A stretch of DNA of 64,000 nt from Callaeas wilsoni (GCA_013398955.1 VWPU01014827.1:1-64000), one strand, 5' to 3'. Positions 36,511 to 50,390 are shown, counted from the stretch's first letter. Notes: a model not told the origin generated them from the letters alone. Translations and numbers: made by a program.

Positions 36511-39500
36511 AAACTTGTGACTTAAATTAATTTATAAATATTACTGAGGAGTTATTATTGCTCGTTTTGTAATAATAATGGAAATGGATGTGCTAAAATT
36601 GCAAGAAGTATTTGTCATTGTAATATTTCTCCACAGCCTGATAGGTCACCTTTTATTGTATTTTTCAGTATGTATTCTTCAGGAAGATGCATCTTTTCCT
36701 GTTTAAGGCAATATGTATTGATGGTGAGAACAAACAAGCTGTATTTTCACAAAGCTTGTCTATTTCAAGTACCTTATAGCTGCAATGTCTATGTTTACTT
36801 AGTATTTCATATAACAATAACATGTGCTTCACTTTAAATTTTTTTTTTAAATATTAACAAGTTTCTGTTTACAGCTCTTTTAATACAAAGCTAGCTGGGA
36901 TGTGCAGCTTGAGCACTTGCTCCTTTGCTTTTGCATCGTACAAATTTCACCAAGTACTCAAATTCTGGTTTTGAATTGTGGTGCTGCAGTTACTTTTCTA
37001 AAATCCTCCAGACCGTTATCAATTTTCTTCACAGCTTTTAAAAATGCTGCTTAAAGGTACAGTGTGACAGGTTAGCTAACTTTCCTAATGACTTGGAAGG
37101 ATCAGGTAACATGTTCCACTTGAAGTATTTTCTTCCTCTTAGTAAGATATTTTTAATGTCTTAATTTGATACCTCATTCATTTTTTCAGTAACTTAATTT
37201 AATTACCCTCATCTGGTATGCAATCTATGTTATGTTTGACAATATTTTTCTCTTACGCATTCATGAAAAACCTTTCTTACTTTTTTATACCCTCTAATTA
37301 AGTCCTACTGGGCTGTACATATTAGATATTAATAGTATTAGGTTACTCCAAAGTGTGGTTTCATAATTGTTGGATTACTTTTTGTTTCAGTCAGGGAGTT
37401 TCAGGCTGAGAGCTGAATGCACTGCTACAGCTGAAACAAGGCTGTTTAGATGCACCAGGCATTTTGAGGAGCAAATAAGAGAGGAGGTTGCAGCTCTGAT
37501 GAATTTCCCTTGAAGACATGAATGATGCCTGGACAAAAGCAATGTCTGCATGAATATCCAGTTAGCAAAAAAAGAAATTGTTGTGAGTCCATCACTCACT
37601 AGATACACAGCTTTCCTCCAAACAGAAGGTGGAATTTAGATTTCAGCAGAAGTCAACATTTGATAAGGAAGAACAAGTAGTAATTTGGCTGTTGGAAAGA
37701 TTCAAATGCAACTTGAAACTGTAAACTTTTCTGGTTCTGCCTATGAACATATGTATTGCCTGTGCTGCATTCAAATTCATGAAATAATACAAAACTAGTG
37801 AGCATAAGAAAGATTAATATTGAGTTGCTCCTAATGAACAGAAACTGGGTATAAAAAATGCTGCTTTTTAAAAAAGAAAAAACCCACACTTTTTTCTTTT
37901 TTCCCAATCAATTGATTGAAAATTCAGTTTCTCTAAATACGAACCTCTGAAATAATATTCTTGTATACCTACACTGAGGTACATTGTTTTACAGCTTTCT
38001 TCCCTCTGCTTTTGTGGGCAGGTTAAAGCACAGGGAGACACTAGAAACAGAAAGCTTGCATCAGCTGAACCTGAGCTTCAAGGCAGGGCTACAACACAGT
38101 AAAGGAAATGAGGAGACACCACTTGCAGTATATAGATAAGGGACAAGAAAAATGATGAAATATTCTCTACCATTATTCACACCAGGTGGAACTGAAGAAG
38201 AGGAGTCTACAGCTTGATCATATCACTTAAATCTGCATATTTATTGCTGTGCAATGAATTGACCTGTGGTGTGCCCTTAGCATTTTTCTGGCCATGAAAC
38301 AGAGTGGAAACTGTAGCTATACTCAGGCCTGGTGTGGAAACTTTCCTACATAAGGCAGTCAAGATGATAACCACCTTGTGGGCCTCACTGGAATAATAAA
38401 AATAAACCCAGCTAATGAGTAGTAGTAAAGCCTAAAGGCTTTAAGACTGGGAATAATTTACAGCATAAACCAATTAATGTTGCCATACTTCATATGACTT
38501 CCCCAGGCTATGTACCTAGGGAACTGAAGTTAATCTGCCTGACTAATTTCAGTCTATTTCATATAGTTTATTTATAGGTGACCATTTCTACTCTAAATCG
38601 ACAGTTGTTCATAACAGGAAGATTTCATGCCCTATCTTGGATTTCAGATGTCGTTGATGTTTGCAGTTTGAGTTAACTGACATACATGTGCATGCAGTTA
38701 CGTAATCAAGCTTCAGTGTAAATACCCCTTAAAAATCAAGGCCATTAAATGTCTCCAAAACTCTAGGCCTAAGATTTCCTTAGACCATTTAGGATGTGAA
38801 GATTTCAACCTGTTCTTCTATTAAGTGCTGAGTATGGTGGCAGAAACAAAGACTTTGCAGTGCTGTGTAGGATGTGAAAGTTCAAACCTGGGACCCGCTG
38901 AAGGATGTCCTCACATGTGATCCCCATGCCAAGTGGTACCTAACCGTCCTTCTGTGAACTTGGGGCAAATGGGTGAAATCTTAGCCATACTGCTGTCTTG
39001 TTACTTCACTGAAAGTAAGCACTGTGCACTTTGCAGGCTTCAAAACTCCCTCTGAATCATGCATGCAGATTCTGAGACTGTTTTAGTGTAAAGGACTTAT
39101 TTACATTCCTGACAAAATTTTTTCAAACCCATTTGGTCAGCCACAGAACAGTGAATCTTGATACCACCCTGCACCTTCCACACCATAACAATTCCCACTC
39201 CCTAACATGATATCTGACCACACTCCTATGTGTATTTACGTGCCCTTATTAAGAGTTTGTATAACAGTATAATATCTTGGGACAGATTTCACTTTACAAA
39301 CTTCACATTTCCAGGTTCAATCATTTTGCGGTTTTCTCGTTTGTTTCAGTCATGGGCAGCTATCCTTTCAAGGCGACTCTTAAAGGGAAATTTACTTCAA
39401 ATGGTGAAGACTGCTGGTCTGTGGCAACATGATTTCTACCTGGGAAGAGGTTCTGGATCCATTTCCTTTCACAGGGCATTTAATGCATTTCACACTAAGC

Positions 39501-40429
39501 AGCAAAAGAAGCCTTGAATTGAATCTCTCATCAGCAAGTAGTGTACACTCATTTCAGATGCCAGACTAGTGCTGTATTCAGCTTGTTATTTAAGCTATTC
39601 ATTTTGTCCCCTCATCTTGCTTCTGGCATCAGAAAAACAGTTTTTAAAAAGAGCCTGGTCAGAACTAAATTACTGCTTAGAAAACTTTCCTGGAAAATAG
39701 TCTTTGCTTTCTGCCTGGAGAGACTTGGTTAAAAATAAGAAATGTGTTAACTAAAGATTCAAAAGCTAATGATATGTGAACTTTACTCTGGGCCAGATGG
39801 AGTATTTGGATTAGAATTGGTGTTAGCCTCCAGCAAATCTCTATAGAAGCTCTGCTACAGTCTCTTGCCTCCCTCTTTTCTTTGTTGGACTGTACTTTCT
39901 TCATTCACTCTATTTCCTGAAATAATTTTTTTTTCTGAAAGTATGCTGAAGAAGTTATGTGGATAACAAAGAAGCCCAAAAAATTGTTGAAAGGTGGGGA
40001 AAAAAATGTAAGAAATCTGCCTGGTTTTCCTCACCCAATTAAGAGTCTGATACACAGTCTGCATACATTGCCTGTGGCATTTCCCAGTATTCTCTTAAGG
40101 ATTTTGAACCAAATGATTTTCTGAGAAGAATCTGAGGGAGTGTGTTTTGGCAAATATGGAAAAGGGATGGGAGAGGAAGGGGTCTTTTTGCTTTCTTCTA
40201 CTACCCAATGTGTAGTTATAGAGAAAGTGCAAAGAAACCTCGACAGAAGGTGCACCCTGAAAGTCTGAGAGATAACAGGCACCTATTTCATCAAAGAACA
40301 TTTCAATTAGTTTTTAACAAAAAAATTTTCTCAGTGTTGGTCAAATAGTTTACCCGGATATTTTTCTGAAACCTCCCACTTTGGAGAGATTGTATACTCA
40401 GCTGGGAAAGGATATGACTTGCTCCTAGT
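36511..40429. other. AT-rich non-coding stretch, nothing recognised
   Basis: Long AT-rich unique DNA with short homopolymers (T/A run at 36839-36851). No exon-like block or named repeat. Confidence 0.55.
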
Positions 40430-40512
40430 AATTTTTAGTTTGGCCCTGCTTTGGGCCAAAGGTTGGATCAGACAAGTTCCAATAGGTCCCTTCCAAGCTC
40501 AGTTACTCTTTT
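40430..40512 (+). mobile_element. short CR1 LINE 3' scrap
   Basis: GGCCCTGCTTTGGGCC, then GGTTGGATCAGAC, then AGGTCCCTTCCAAGCTCAGT is the last ~80 bp of a CR1 element with several substitutions. Only the untranslated 3' tail remains. Confidence 0.75.
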
Positions 40513-42082
40513 TTTTCAATAATTAGCAGTAGATCCTGTGTCTGAGATATGAATAGAAACAAGGAATATATTTATCAAGTCATGTTCCCATTTCATGCTT
40601 TCTATCTAGTTTTTAACTTTTTGTATTCTCCAACTCTAACATTTGCAGTATAGCACTGTTGGAAAGAACAACCTTCCTTGACCTACAAAAATTATTTGTT
40701 TGAGTGCTTAAAACTCTTCCTTTTTCTCACTACGAGTCATGGAAGTTTTTAAAAATACACAGTTCCCCATGAAAGTACCTGTTATAAAGTAAAATAAAAA
40801 TTATAATTAGGAAAAAAACTACCCAAAAATTTTTGAGAGCTTGCCACATCTGAATGGTTTACTTCAATACAAACTTTTTATCATTCTCAGATCAACCTGA
40901 TGTGGACTTCATGCTGTTAAGGAAGTCTTTACCTTTCCGCAAGACCCCAGTGGAATGAAGATCAAAGAGCTAAAGTTCATTTTCACACCCAGCTGTGGTT
41001 ACGGTACTACCAGAGAACAGTAGGGAGTACCCAATCATGTAGAGCATGCAGTCCTTGTGGTTCCTAGGTTTTTCCCACTACTACACTCAGTTCCCAAGTG
41101 CATATTAATTTTACCAGAACTTTAAGTATTTACATTGATTTTAACATACCATAGCACTGTTTCAAATGTAACATGTATATGAAATGAACTTCAAATAATA
41201 TTCTTTTCCTATTTTCCAAAATGATAATAGAGGGAGAGTTGTTGTGCTTTGTTCTGCAATGACATATTCTGTTTAACTTTTTCCTGTGCAAAAACTGTAC
41301 AAACATTACACTCTGGAAGAGAGAATTGCATACTGTGCCATAGTCTGCATAAATCTGTATGAATCTCACAACTTAAAAACTAAGCTTTGTTTTCACATGC
41401 TTAAAGGAAGTAAAATACCTCTTAAGTTCCCACCAGGCTATTATCTGCCATGAGACCTTTGTGCTGCAGTGTGGAGTGGGGTCAGCCCTGGTGGGCAGGG
41501 TTTGTGCCAGCAGCATGGCTCTTTGTCCAGTCAGGGCAGCATAAAGGAAATCCACAACTGACTGAGAGGGAAGATATAAAATATAAATGTGTCTTCTCAG
41601 AGAAAAGGCAGATGTTAAAATATGCCTTCTGCAATTAAAAATAATGCAAGAAACAAATGCCTATGAATAAAAGGCTTTCACTTGTCACCAAAGTGACCTT
41701 CCTTAACAGGGCTTATCAATTTTACCTTTACATAAAAAACTCAACTTTATGAGCCTATATGAACTACATCTATATCTTATTGAGTTATTTATAACATTTT
41801 AACAGGAAAAATAATTGGAACTATTAAAATCTATTCTGAGGCGCAAAAATTCTCAATATTATTTTTCAGTTGGGACTGTGCTGTGTTAGCTATTTGCCAT
41901 AGCTTGGTCACCCAGCCTTTTTACTTGGTCCTTACTTGCATACACTTTAGGATCTTAAAATATTTATCTCCCTTAAAATATATCAATATCTATCACATCT
42001 TATATAAGTGAAATATCAGTGTCTCCTGATTTTGTTTTTACTGCAAGCACTTCTCCATAACCACTACACACACTTCCCAATT
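40513..42082. other. non-coding stretch, nothing recognised
   Basis: AT-rich unique DNA. A GC-richer part near 41450-41560 has short open frames on both strands and no other support. Confidence 0.5.
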
Positions 42083-42170
42083 TAAAAAAAACAAAACCAA
42101 AACCAACCAAATAACAACAAAGCCCCAAAAACCACCAAAAACAAACCAAAACACCCACCAAAAAAAACCC
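42083..42170. repeat. A/C-only low-complexity tract
   Basis: Irregular AAAAC, AACC and AAACC text. It has the same character as the tract at 15.6 kb and is the complement of the tract at 26.3 kb. Confidence 0.92.
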
Positions 42171-42339
42171 TGTTGTATGTTTTCTGGTCCATGCTTAGTT
42201 GCTAGAAAAGAGTTTTCTAACATGCAGAACCCAGTAGCTCATTTGCAAGTGATTGTTAACTTACAGGGCTCTGGTGATTTGTTTTAAGCAGAAGATTGGA
42301 AGAAGATAAGAATACAAAAGTTTGCTAACTTTTTTACAG

Positions 42340-42519
42340 GCTCAAAGCTTTCTATTAGCAGTTGGAAGTGAAAATAATAGCTCTGAAATTGTTAAACCGA
42401 AGAAAATGAACTGCAGAAAAAGGTCAAGGTTTGTTGCTGAAGTACAAGCACTTCCGTCTAGAAAACAAACCAGTTTTGTTCTTGATAGCAAGGTCATGCA
42501 GCCAATTCATTTCATCTAA
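42340..42519 (+). CDS. candidate terminal exon, gene unknown
   Basis: CTAACTTTTTTACAG (AG at 42338-42339) is a good 3' splice acceptor. From 42340 the frame is open for 59 codons and ends with TAA at 42517-42519. An AATAAA follows 142 bases later (42661-42666), so acceptor, open frame, stop and poly(A) hexamer occur in the order and spacing of a last exon. The peptide is basic in the middle (Lys and Arg clusters) with no recognised domain. The open frame is short enough to be chance. The AATAAA is equally readable as part of a TATA-like element, described in the next entry. Confidence 0.17.
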   Translation, partial: AQSFLLAVGSENNSSEIVKPKKMNCRKRSRFVAEVQALPSRKQTSFVLDSKVMQPIHFI

Positions 42520-42581
42520 CTTTAACAAACCATTTTTAAAATACTCTGTTAGATTTAGGGCTTTGAGCTGATACAGATTGT

Positions 42582-42668
42582 TGCGTCACCGGCAAACATT
42601 TGGAGTTACGTCAGCTTGGCAACTGGTGGTATTTTTTTTCCCCCTGTATCTTGCCGCATAAATAAAAG
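42582..42668 (+). promoter_or_regulatory. CRE-like pair and TATA-like/AATAAA element
   Basis: TGCGTCAC (42582-42589) and TTACGTCA (42606-42613) are two CREB/ATF-type sites 24 bases apart, and CATAAATAAAAG (42657-42668) follows. Read as a promoter, transcription would start near 42695 and enter the open GC-richer block ending at 43193. Read as a 3' end, AATAAA would terminate the exon before it. CpG is rare in this window, so two CRE-like CpGs here are notable. Which reading is right, if either, cannot be told from sequence. Confidence 0.25.
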
Positions 42669-43060
42669 TGGCTATGACAAGATCTCTTCTCACAGAATTT
42701 TATAGGTCATGGAGTCACCAGCAGCAGGAACTCACTGAAACAATTTGCAGGTTCTTGTGTTACGGGGGATGCTGCTATATTTTTCCACCCCCAAAAGGCA
42801 GCAATACAGTTCCCAATGACAACAGATGATGATCTACATGTGGCTCTTTAAGGGATCCTGCCTGTCACAAAGATCATCTTTGGGCTGGTAAGATGTACAG
42901 ACACCTCCCTGACCAACTGTGCTTCCTCCCGAGGTGTTCCCTCCATCTAGGAGGAGAAAAATCAATTTGAATTTCCTGTAGGAAAGGATCAATCCTAAAA
43001 CTTAATTTGGCTTTCATATTTTTGAAGGTAGGTCAGATAAGAAGATAAACAAACCACTAG

Positions 43061-43193
43061 ATGTGTGTTGAATCCAAGGATGCAGCCATTCTGACTCCAA
43101 GCCTAGCACCTGTGCAGCCCTGGTGCATGACCTGGGCTCAATATGGCTGCACTGGTGTGAGAAGGTGCCGGGGCTGGAGCCACCAAATGGCAG
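43061..43193 (+). CDS. candidate coding exon with strong donor
   Basis: ATG at 43061 opens a frame that runs 44 codons and one base to GGCAG/GTAAGAG, a near-perfect splice donor (GT at 43194). Read through, the frame stops at TAA eleven bases after the exon end, as a real intron boundary would often show. The peptide is rich in Trp, Cys and Arg and not recognised. It lies about 365 bases after the promoter-like element, so the pair could be a first exon. Minus-strand frames are also open here because the block is GC-rich. This is weak evidence. Confidence 0.14.
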
Positions 43194-46100
43194 GTAAGAG
43201 ATAAGGTGTCCCAGAGCCGCAGGTGCTCTATAACATCCAGCAGCTGCAGGATTCAAAACAACTGATGGGAAGAAGTGAAGAAAAAAAAAAAAACAAAGGG
43301 AAAAAGGGATTGGGGGGAACCCATGGTGGGTAGACACACTAAGACCATGGTTCAGCCTTCTCTGGGCTGCAGCAAAGGCTCGCCAATCTGTCCCTGACAG
43401 ATGTGCTTCAGAAGTGTTTCGTCCAGCCAGAGGAACATATTAGTGTTTAGTCTGTCACTATGTTGGTCTTGGCCATCTATTGCACGCACTACCCCCAGTA
43501 AATAACTGCTGTGCTCTCTGTGCTGTGCCCAGCCTGCTTGCAAAGTGTCTCTGCACATGGTAAAATGTGCCTGAACCAAGGTGACTCATGAAGGTGTGCT
43601 ATCGGCACAAAGATTCCTGTTGATTTAACTTCAATGTTTGCATTTCACTATAAATATTTCAACTATTGATAAAAGTATTACTAAGAGATATTGGAGAGGG
43701 ACAATTAATGGGAAGGGACAGAGGAATGGGGAGGAAGGGAGAAAAGAGAAGCAGAAATATTTCTAAACTTCATCTGAAGCACAAGTTAATATGGTACGGT
43801 ACTCAAGCCAAGAGTGTCTTGACGCATGAGCAGAGATCTCCATCATGAGTAAAAAGTTACTGAGATCTCTGTGTTTCTCCACAGATCAGCCTGCAGCCCT
43901 ACCTTACAGGGTGGCCATTTGTCCCCAACATGTGGCACTGACTCTTTCAAATACAGTCTCCCCTGAGTTTCACACCAGGTTTGAAAATAGAGGAGGGATG
44001 ACAAGAAAACATCAGGGTTTGGGTCAGACAAGCAAAAGGGCAAAGGAAAGAAAAGCAACCTTCTTGGAGACATGAAATAGTTATCCCACAGTGGAACAGG
44101 AGGTACAAAAATTTGAATTTTGTCACATTTTTCTTGGTTTAAGTGTACTTAGCCACAGAGACATATTGCAGATGAGCTGATTATCAAGTAAAATATTAAC
44201 CTTTAGTATTCCGTACTCTTAAATGCTAAAATTGGTTTGAAGTATAAAGTTTCCTTTTTTCCTAAAACTTTCGTGCATGAAACATTTAATTATATTCTGA
44301 CCAAAAAAAAATCCCACTTGTAATGGACCTAAGTGTATTTTCTTTCCATACTGAGTGAAATTCTGTGTGCAATATGGCACAAAACAAATTATTCCATTTT
44401 TCTTCTACTGCAAGCCTCCATGGAGCATGGAAAATCTCAGATACATCTCATTAGCTTTTCTGCATGTGGGTTTCTAATTATGAAGTGCTATAATTGATCA
44501 TTTTCCTTTTCAAATTAATTTATAACATAAGAAGATTTGATTGCGGAAATGTTCAAAAGGAATACTTTGGTTTGACCCTACAGCTTGTTCCAACTCTTTG
44601 GCTGGTATCCATCAGGATCATTAAAATCAATTAAGGAGTTAAGTACAGGACATCTATTGTTCTGCCATAGAATCAATGGACCCTTTCAAACCTCCTATAA
44701 TTTTAGGGATCACAGCAGACTGTTTAAAGAATTGCTCTTTTGTAGGATCATAGGTTCTAATCTTACGATGGTTCTAAGCATACAGTGACTTTTTTAGCTT
44801 TATTAATTATTTTTAATGGCAAACACATACACTTTTGAGGTTTGAAAATATAGCTCAATCTTTGGAAGAGACATGCAATCCATATAACATTTCTGATACC
44901 ACAGACAGGCTCAGTAAAAACTGAAGTATAGCTACAATCAATTTAATTGAAATTGTTGAATATTCAGTTCACTAATGGCTGGCCATTTGAAGCTGCAACT
45001 ATATTTAGAAAAAGAAAAAAGAGATGTTTGTATCCCAGTAACAGAGATGGGGCCCACGTCATAGCTTCATGGCTGGATCAGCCAGTGGCAATCATTGCAG
45101 CAGCTGAAATGAGAAACGTGGGGAAGGACAAACTAACACTGTCCTTCAGGCCCAGAAGCTACACTATTGCAATAATAACTTGGGGCCAGAAGTAAGCTTG
45201 ACTTATTTGGTGAAATAGTATCATTTCATAGGAAGCAAGTTCCTTTATAGCAACAGTAAACTGAGAGCTAGGGCAGTGCTCACTCTTATTTGCGTAGCAC
45301 CTCACAAATGGGACTGGCAGTGCCAAGGGTTTCAGTGCTAATGCTGGGTATATGTTAAACAACTCCTATGCTTTTTATTATTTAGAGGCTGTTGCTGGGC
45401 TTTGGAGGAGGCAGTGCTGAATATAATCAATTTCAATCACAGTGAAATATTACAGACCAGATAGTCATGCCGAAAACTAAGGATGAATGGAATATAATAT
45501 CGCACACCTTATTTATGACCGAGTTTAATATATATGAAGGAGAAAGAAATGAGGAGAGGAAATTTTCGAAAGTCAGTGACTACAGTTACATTCACACCTT
45601 ATTTGTGGCCTCAGAGTAAGCATGCCTTCCTTATATATATAAGGACAAAAGTTTATTGCTCATATAATCAAAATTGAAAAAGTGTAACAGTTTTTCATCC
45701 AAATCTAATTGTTGAGAAAAAAGAAAGAAGAATAATAGAATTGTCAATGGTATGCACACACATCTTAGTTTCTATTACTTTTCCCAGGGTTATGCACCCC
45801 CTTTCCCTGTTCTGGCAGTGGGAGGTCTTATGGCAAGCTCTGACCATCTAGAGTTCTCCACTCGTAGGAACACAGTGATCATGTTGATGGTTTTGCCTCT
45901 CTTGGCCTCCTTCTTACATGTTTGCTATCATGCTTGCATACCTTATTCTTTCTTCACTGGTCTGCTGCTCCATGCTATGTCCAAACTTTTTGTCTATGGT
46001 ATCTTTTTTCTATGCTGGATACCATTTCTTTGTTTTCCTTTCCACACGCAGGTGTGCATTTCTTTGACTGACCATGGCTGAGCAGTTTATAGCCTTGCAG

Positions 46101-49100
46101 TCTCTAGTGTCAGCCTCTTTCCCATCTCACCAGTCAGCTGAGTTTGGTGTCTCCATGTCTCCAGCCACTGTCTCACCAACCTGTGATTCTATATGTGACA
46201 TCATCATGTTAGAGTCATCAGAACAAAGGAAAACAAATTAGCTTCAGACAATCTGCAATTAGGAAATATGTTGTTACAGCTAAACCACATTAAAGTAAAG
46301 CTGCTGGCAGGTCAATGAAAGTTCAGACAGAGCAGGCCTGACAATCCTCAGACCTTAGGCCTTGCAAACTCAGAACACTTGGGGTCAATTGCTAATAGTG
46401 GCAATACCATACTGTAGGGCTGCAGGGTAACAGCATTAGCTACATGCAAGTTCAGCAGTACATCTTATAAAATTAATATTTTCTTTATCTGGCTATGCAT
46501 TAATACATTTTCAGCCTGCAGTAAGAAATAATCACTCATTTTTCCTTCTGAAAAGACAGTTTATATATGTTTCCATATTCAGTCAAAGGATTTCTAGGCA
46601 CTGATTACTACATCATCTGTAATAAACCATCAGAGGTGCCTACATTAAAAAAATAGTAAAATATCAGTGAAGTAACTTCTTTTTATAATGTGATTTTTTG
46701 CTTACTTGAGAATAAGACTAAACATAAGAATGATTCATCTCATAGCCTATAATACTATCCATATTTGTTATTAGCCACAATTTAGGGGAATTAAAAAGAA
46801 TTTTCTTTCTTAAGTTGTGGGAAGAGATGCTCAATTTCTACACTGGCAGTGTAAAGACATTAAAAATTATGCTGCTTTTCTTAAATTAGCAAGCTATTCC
46901 TCTTCCTCTTTGCTTCTCAAGTTCTCCAACTAATACCCTATCAGACTGCAATTAGCTCTGCTGCCATCTGGGCAGTGGCAGAGGTGAGTTTCCCTTCCAC
47001 CTGCAGACATCTGGCCAAGCAGGGGCAGGGGGGCACCCAGGAGGGGAAAGGATGGATAAAGGCAGGGCATCCCCTCCTTGGCCACCAGACTCTGGAGGGT
47101 GACAGGGAGAGCTCTTCTCTTCCTCGATCATGGATAAATCTGCAAACACTACTCTTATGGTAGGCTAAGAACGAGGATGGAGAGGACCTGGAAGGATCTC
47201 TACTGTGTCCCCTGTGAAGAAGCGGGACTCAGTGTCCCCTTGTGCTGTGCCTCCAGGCTCACCTGCTGGCATGCCCATTGAGGGCTTCTCCACTCTTTTC
47301 TTACAGGGAGCTTTAAATGCCTCTCTTCCATATGTGGGCCCCAGGTACATTTCTAAACACGATGTGTGACTGCCAAAGTGAGAGGCAGGAGCTAAGCATC
47401 CTCGGCTCGCTCTAACAGCTATCTGGGTAACTGCAAAATGCTTACAGCTGAAAATTCATCATTAAAATGTTCTTCAGCATCAGTCTTTCTTTCCCCTATC
47501 ACTGGCAAGCAAGCAGCATCAAGACAAACAGGGTGACCCTGACAAAGAGCTGACTATTGGCTTGTGTGTGCCAGCTACCAGGTTTTATTACTGCTGGTTT
47601 CTGTCTTAGCAGAGCTATTCCTAATTGTGTGTCAAGAACATTTCCTGCCTCAGAAAGCAATAATATGTATTGCAAAGGAACAGGCCACCTAAAGTACCTC
47701 CATGAGCCAGTCTCTTTCTTCCCCAGTTGTACTTTGAGGGCTCAGCATCCTCTTTGTCTGTTGTCTGCACAAGCCCCAAATCCACAAATATCTGGAAACC
47801 AAAGAAGGAGAAAACAGCATTTTGGTGAAATATTCAGATTTAGAAAAAAATGCAGGATTCATCTTATATCTTTCATTTGAAACACTTGACATTAAAACGG
47901 GTAGGATACAAACAAAGACACTTGGGAAACAGAGGAACTTTGGCAAGAAAATCCTCTGTTAATACTCATTGATTTAGATCATACATGTGCAGCATGCAAA
48001 GAAGCACTATGGAAAAATAAAATGCTGCATACATTTCTTCTGTGGAGAAATTACCAGGACTGGCCTGCGTTTTCTAATAAACTGCCTTATGTTTCTTCAA
48101 CTGTAACATTTTGATGTTTTAGTGATGTTTCCTTTATGGAGTCCATGGGAAGAATATTTTCAAATCAGAACACATGCTGAGAAACAGACTTGCCTGTCTA
48201 TGATATTAATGCATTCCTTAAAAAAAGCAAAAGCATGCTTCTGAATGCAATCAGAGCTTGTACATTTTTTTTGAGTATGTTGATATTTTCCAGGAAAGCC
48301 TGAAATCTTGGTTTTCTGTAGTGCAATTTCCACACCCAAACTGTTTATTCTGAATTTTTTTCTTTGACAACTGTTAGCTATTTATACCTGGTAGATATGA
48401 ATGTTTGTAGCTCTAAGAAAACAGCAATTATGTTTTTCAGCCTGACAAACTGTTTTCTTCTGCTTCCTCATTATGTCTTTAAACTTAAAGTCCTTTTTTA
48501 TTTTCTTGAGAAATCAGACATGTAACATCTTATGTTACTCCTATAGATCGTATATTTTCTGCTTATAGTTTTATGTTTCATGCAGTTTGCAGTATGTTCT
48601 TGTATGAAAGCCATTGAGTACTCCAATTTCTACATATATCTTACCTGTCAGAAATACATGTAATATCTCGGTGCTTACTACCTCTGGGGGAAAAAGAAAA
48701 GTTATTTTGTGTTTTAATTAACTATCACGTGGCAAAATTATTTTCACTTTTTTTTTTATTTATTACACAGATTAAAAATCCTGAAAAAAAAACCTGTTTG
48801 GTAATAAAAAGCCTTTTAAAGAAAAGAACAATAAAAATTTAATGTTGTTAATGCATTTCTGAGTGGCATGTTCTGCAGCTAAAAGGAATGATGTAGAAAT
48901 CCACATTTTTCAATTACTATTGTTATGTCCAGAAAAAAATAAAGATAAACTTATCAGAATTGAAGCAGAACTGAAAGTTTCCCATCTAACTCAATTTCCC
49001 CAGCTGGTATTTTTTTTTTCTGAAAAACACTTCAACAAAGGCTCAACAGACTATTTTATGGGAAAAACTGAACACCTGAATGATAACCATGTATGATAAC

Positions 49101-50390
49101 AAATGTAGATGTTCTGTTTCGTTACTCTGCAATAAACAGTGGGGAAAGTTATATAATGTTGATGGATAACATTTCTCTTTTATGTGATATTTCTATTTGC
49201 TGGATTAAAAGAATCATATAGTGACAATATAGAAAAAATAGTTCAACTTTTTTTTGTCTTGCATATGTAACTTCGTAAATGAAATCTGGAGATTTGTTTA
49301 TTATAGCCTCTCAACTTGCCCAGTAAGAAAAGGTACATTGTGTATTTAAGTCTGTATAAGAGGGAAACCTGCTTTTTAAATGATCTTGAACTAGAACTTT
49401 GAATGCTAATTACCTTCCCGCACAAATTAAAAAAGAAGAAAATTGAAGCACCATAACTGCTTGTTTAAATCAAAGTCAAAAGGAGAAATTTTTCAAAATT
49501 TTTACCCAAATTGGTACTGACAATAGCTTTGTTTACAAAAATTTCTATAATAAATTAAATTCAGATCTCCCTCCTCACCCTCCTTTCATAATAAAGTTAG
49601 CCAGTAAAATAGGCTATTGCTGAATGAAGCAAAGCCAAAGTGCAACGGCCTTTGCCAGTAGAAGCATCTCTCCTGCATTTTGTCAGTGCGCTTCTATTTG
49701 CACTTTCCTTCTGCAGCTTCCCATCCAGTTAATCTACATTTCAGTCACATCCCATTTTCTTATCCTATTCTTCCATTAGTATGGGGTCTGAGTGCAGACA
49801 AGCATTATATATAGCCCAAGCAGTGCCAACAGATAGTTCGTTTGCGTTACGCTGTCACCACTGTGATTTATTGCAACCACTCCCAGAGCAAGACATTAAA
49901 TTTACCATATTGTCCGTCAAGGACCAAGTTTTAGAGCTTATAGTGGAGAGCGGAGTTGAGTAGATGAAGGCTGTATGGCTTCCCACAGTCACCAAATTGA
50001 TTTTTTAATGTCCCTGTGATGCTGAACCACAGATTCATAAACTTAGATTGGAAGCAATGTTTTCATGAGGACATTTTAAAAACACTTGTACACAGTGTTA
50101 TGTCCTCCTTTGTAAAACATGAAAATGTCAAATGCTCATCCTACGACTCTGACATCCTGCAGGTAGAGTAACACAAGAGGTCTATTAACTAATATTTTCT
50201 TTGCCATATAAACCACAACAGAGAGTCATTTCAGAGTCAGAATACTAGCACAGTAGTAATGTTGCTAAGATCAACTTCAGATCTTCCCTCAACTGCACAA
50301 AGAAAATATCTGGAAGAAATGGGTATTTTAAATATATCTGAGTTACCTTTACTTTCTGTCAAAAATTTCTTACAGGAAAGGTTTCTGTTT
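43194..50390. other. non-coding stretch, nothing recognised
   Basis: Includes a poly(A) run at 43281-43293, a purine-only-like stretch near 43680-43760, and a GC-richer block at 46940-47350 with GAG/GTGAGT at 46980-46988 and three G-runs near 47022-47046. No named repeat and no convincing gene. Confidence 0.5.

Noticed and set aside
46175..46200. CTGTGATTCTAT resembling the CR1 terminal repeat
   Set aside because: No CR1 body lies upstream, so the word alone is not evidence.
47022..47046. Possible G-quadruplex near a GC-rich block
   Set aside because: Only three separate G-runs of three or more are present, one short of the usual four-tract pattern.
46975..47163. GC-rich block with donor-like and acceptor-like words
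   Set aside because: The acceptor-bounded frame has only a weak donor at its right end, and overlapping minus-strand frames are equally open. No reading stands out.
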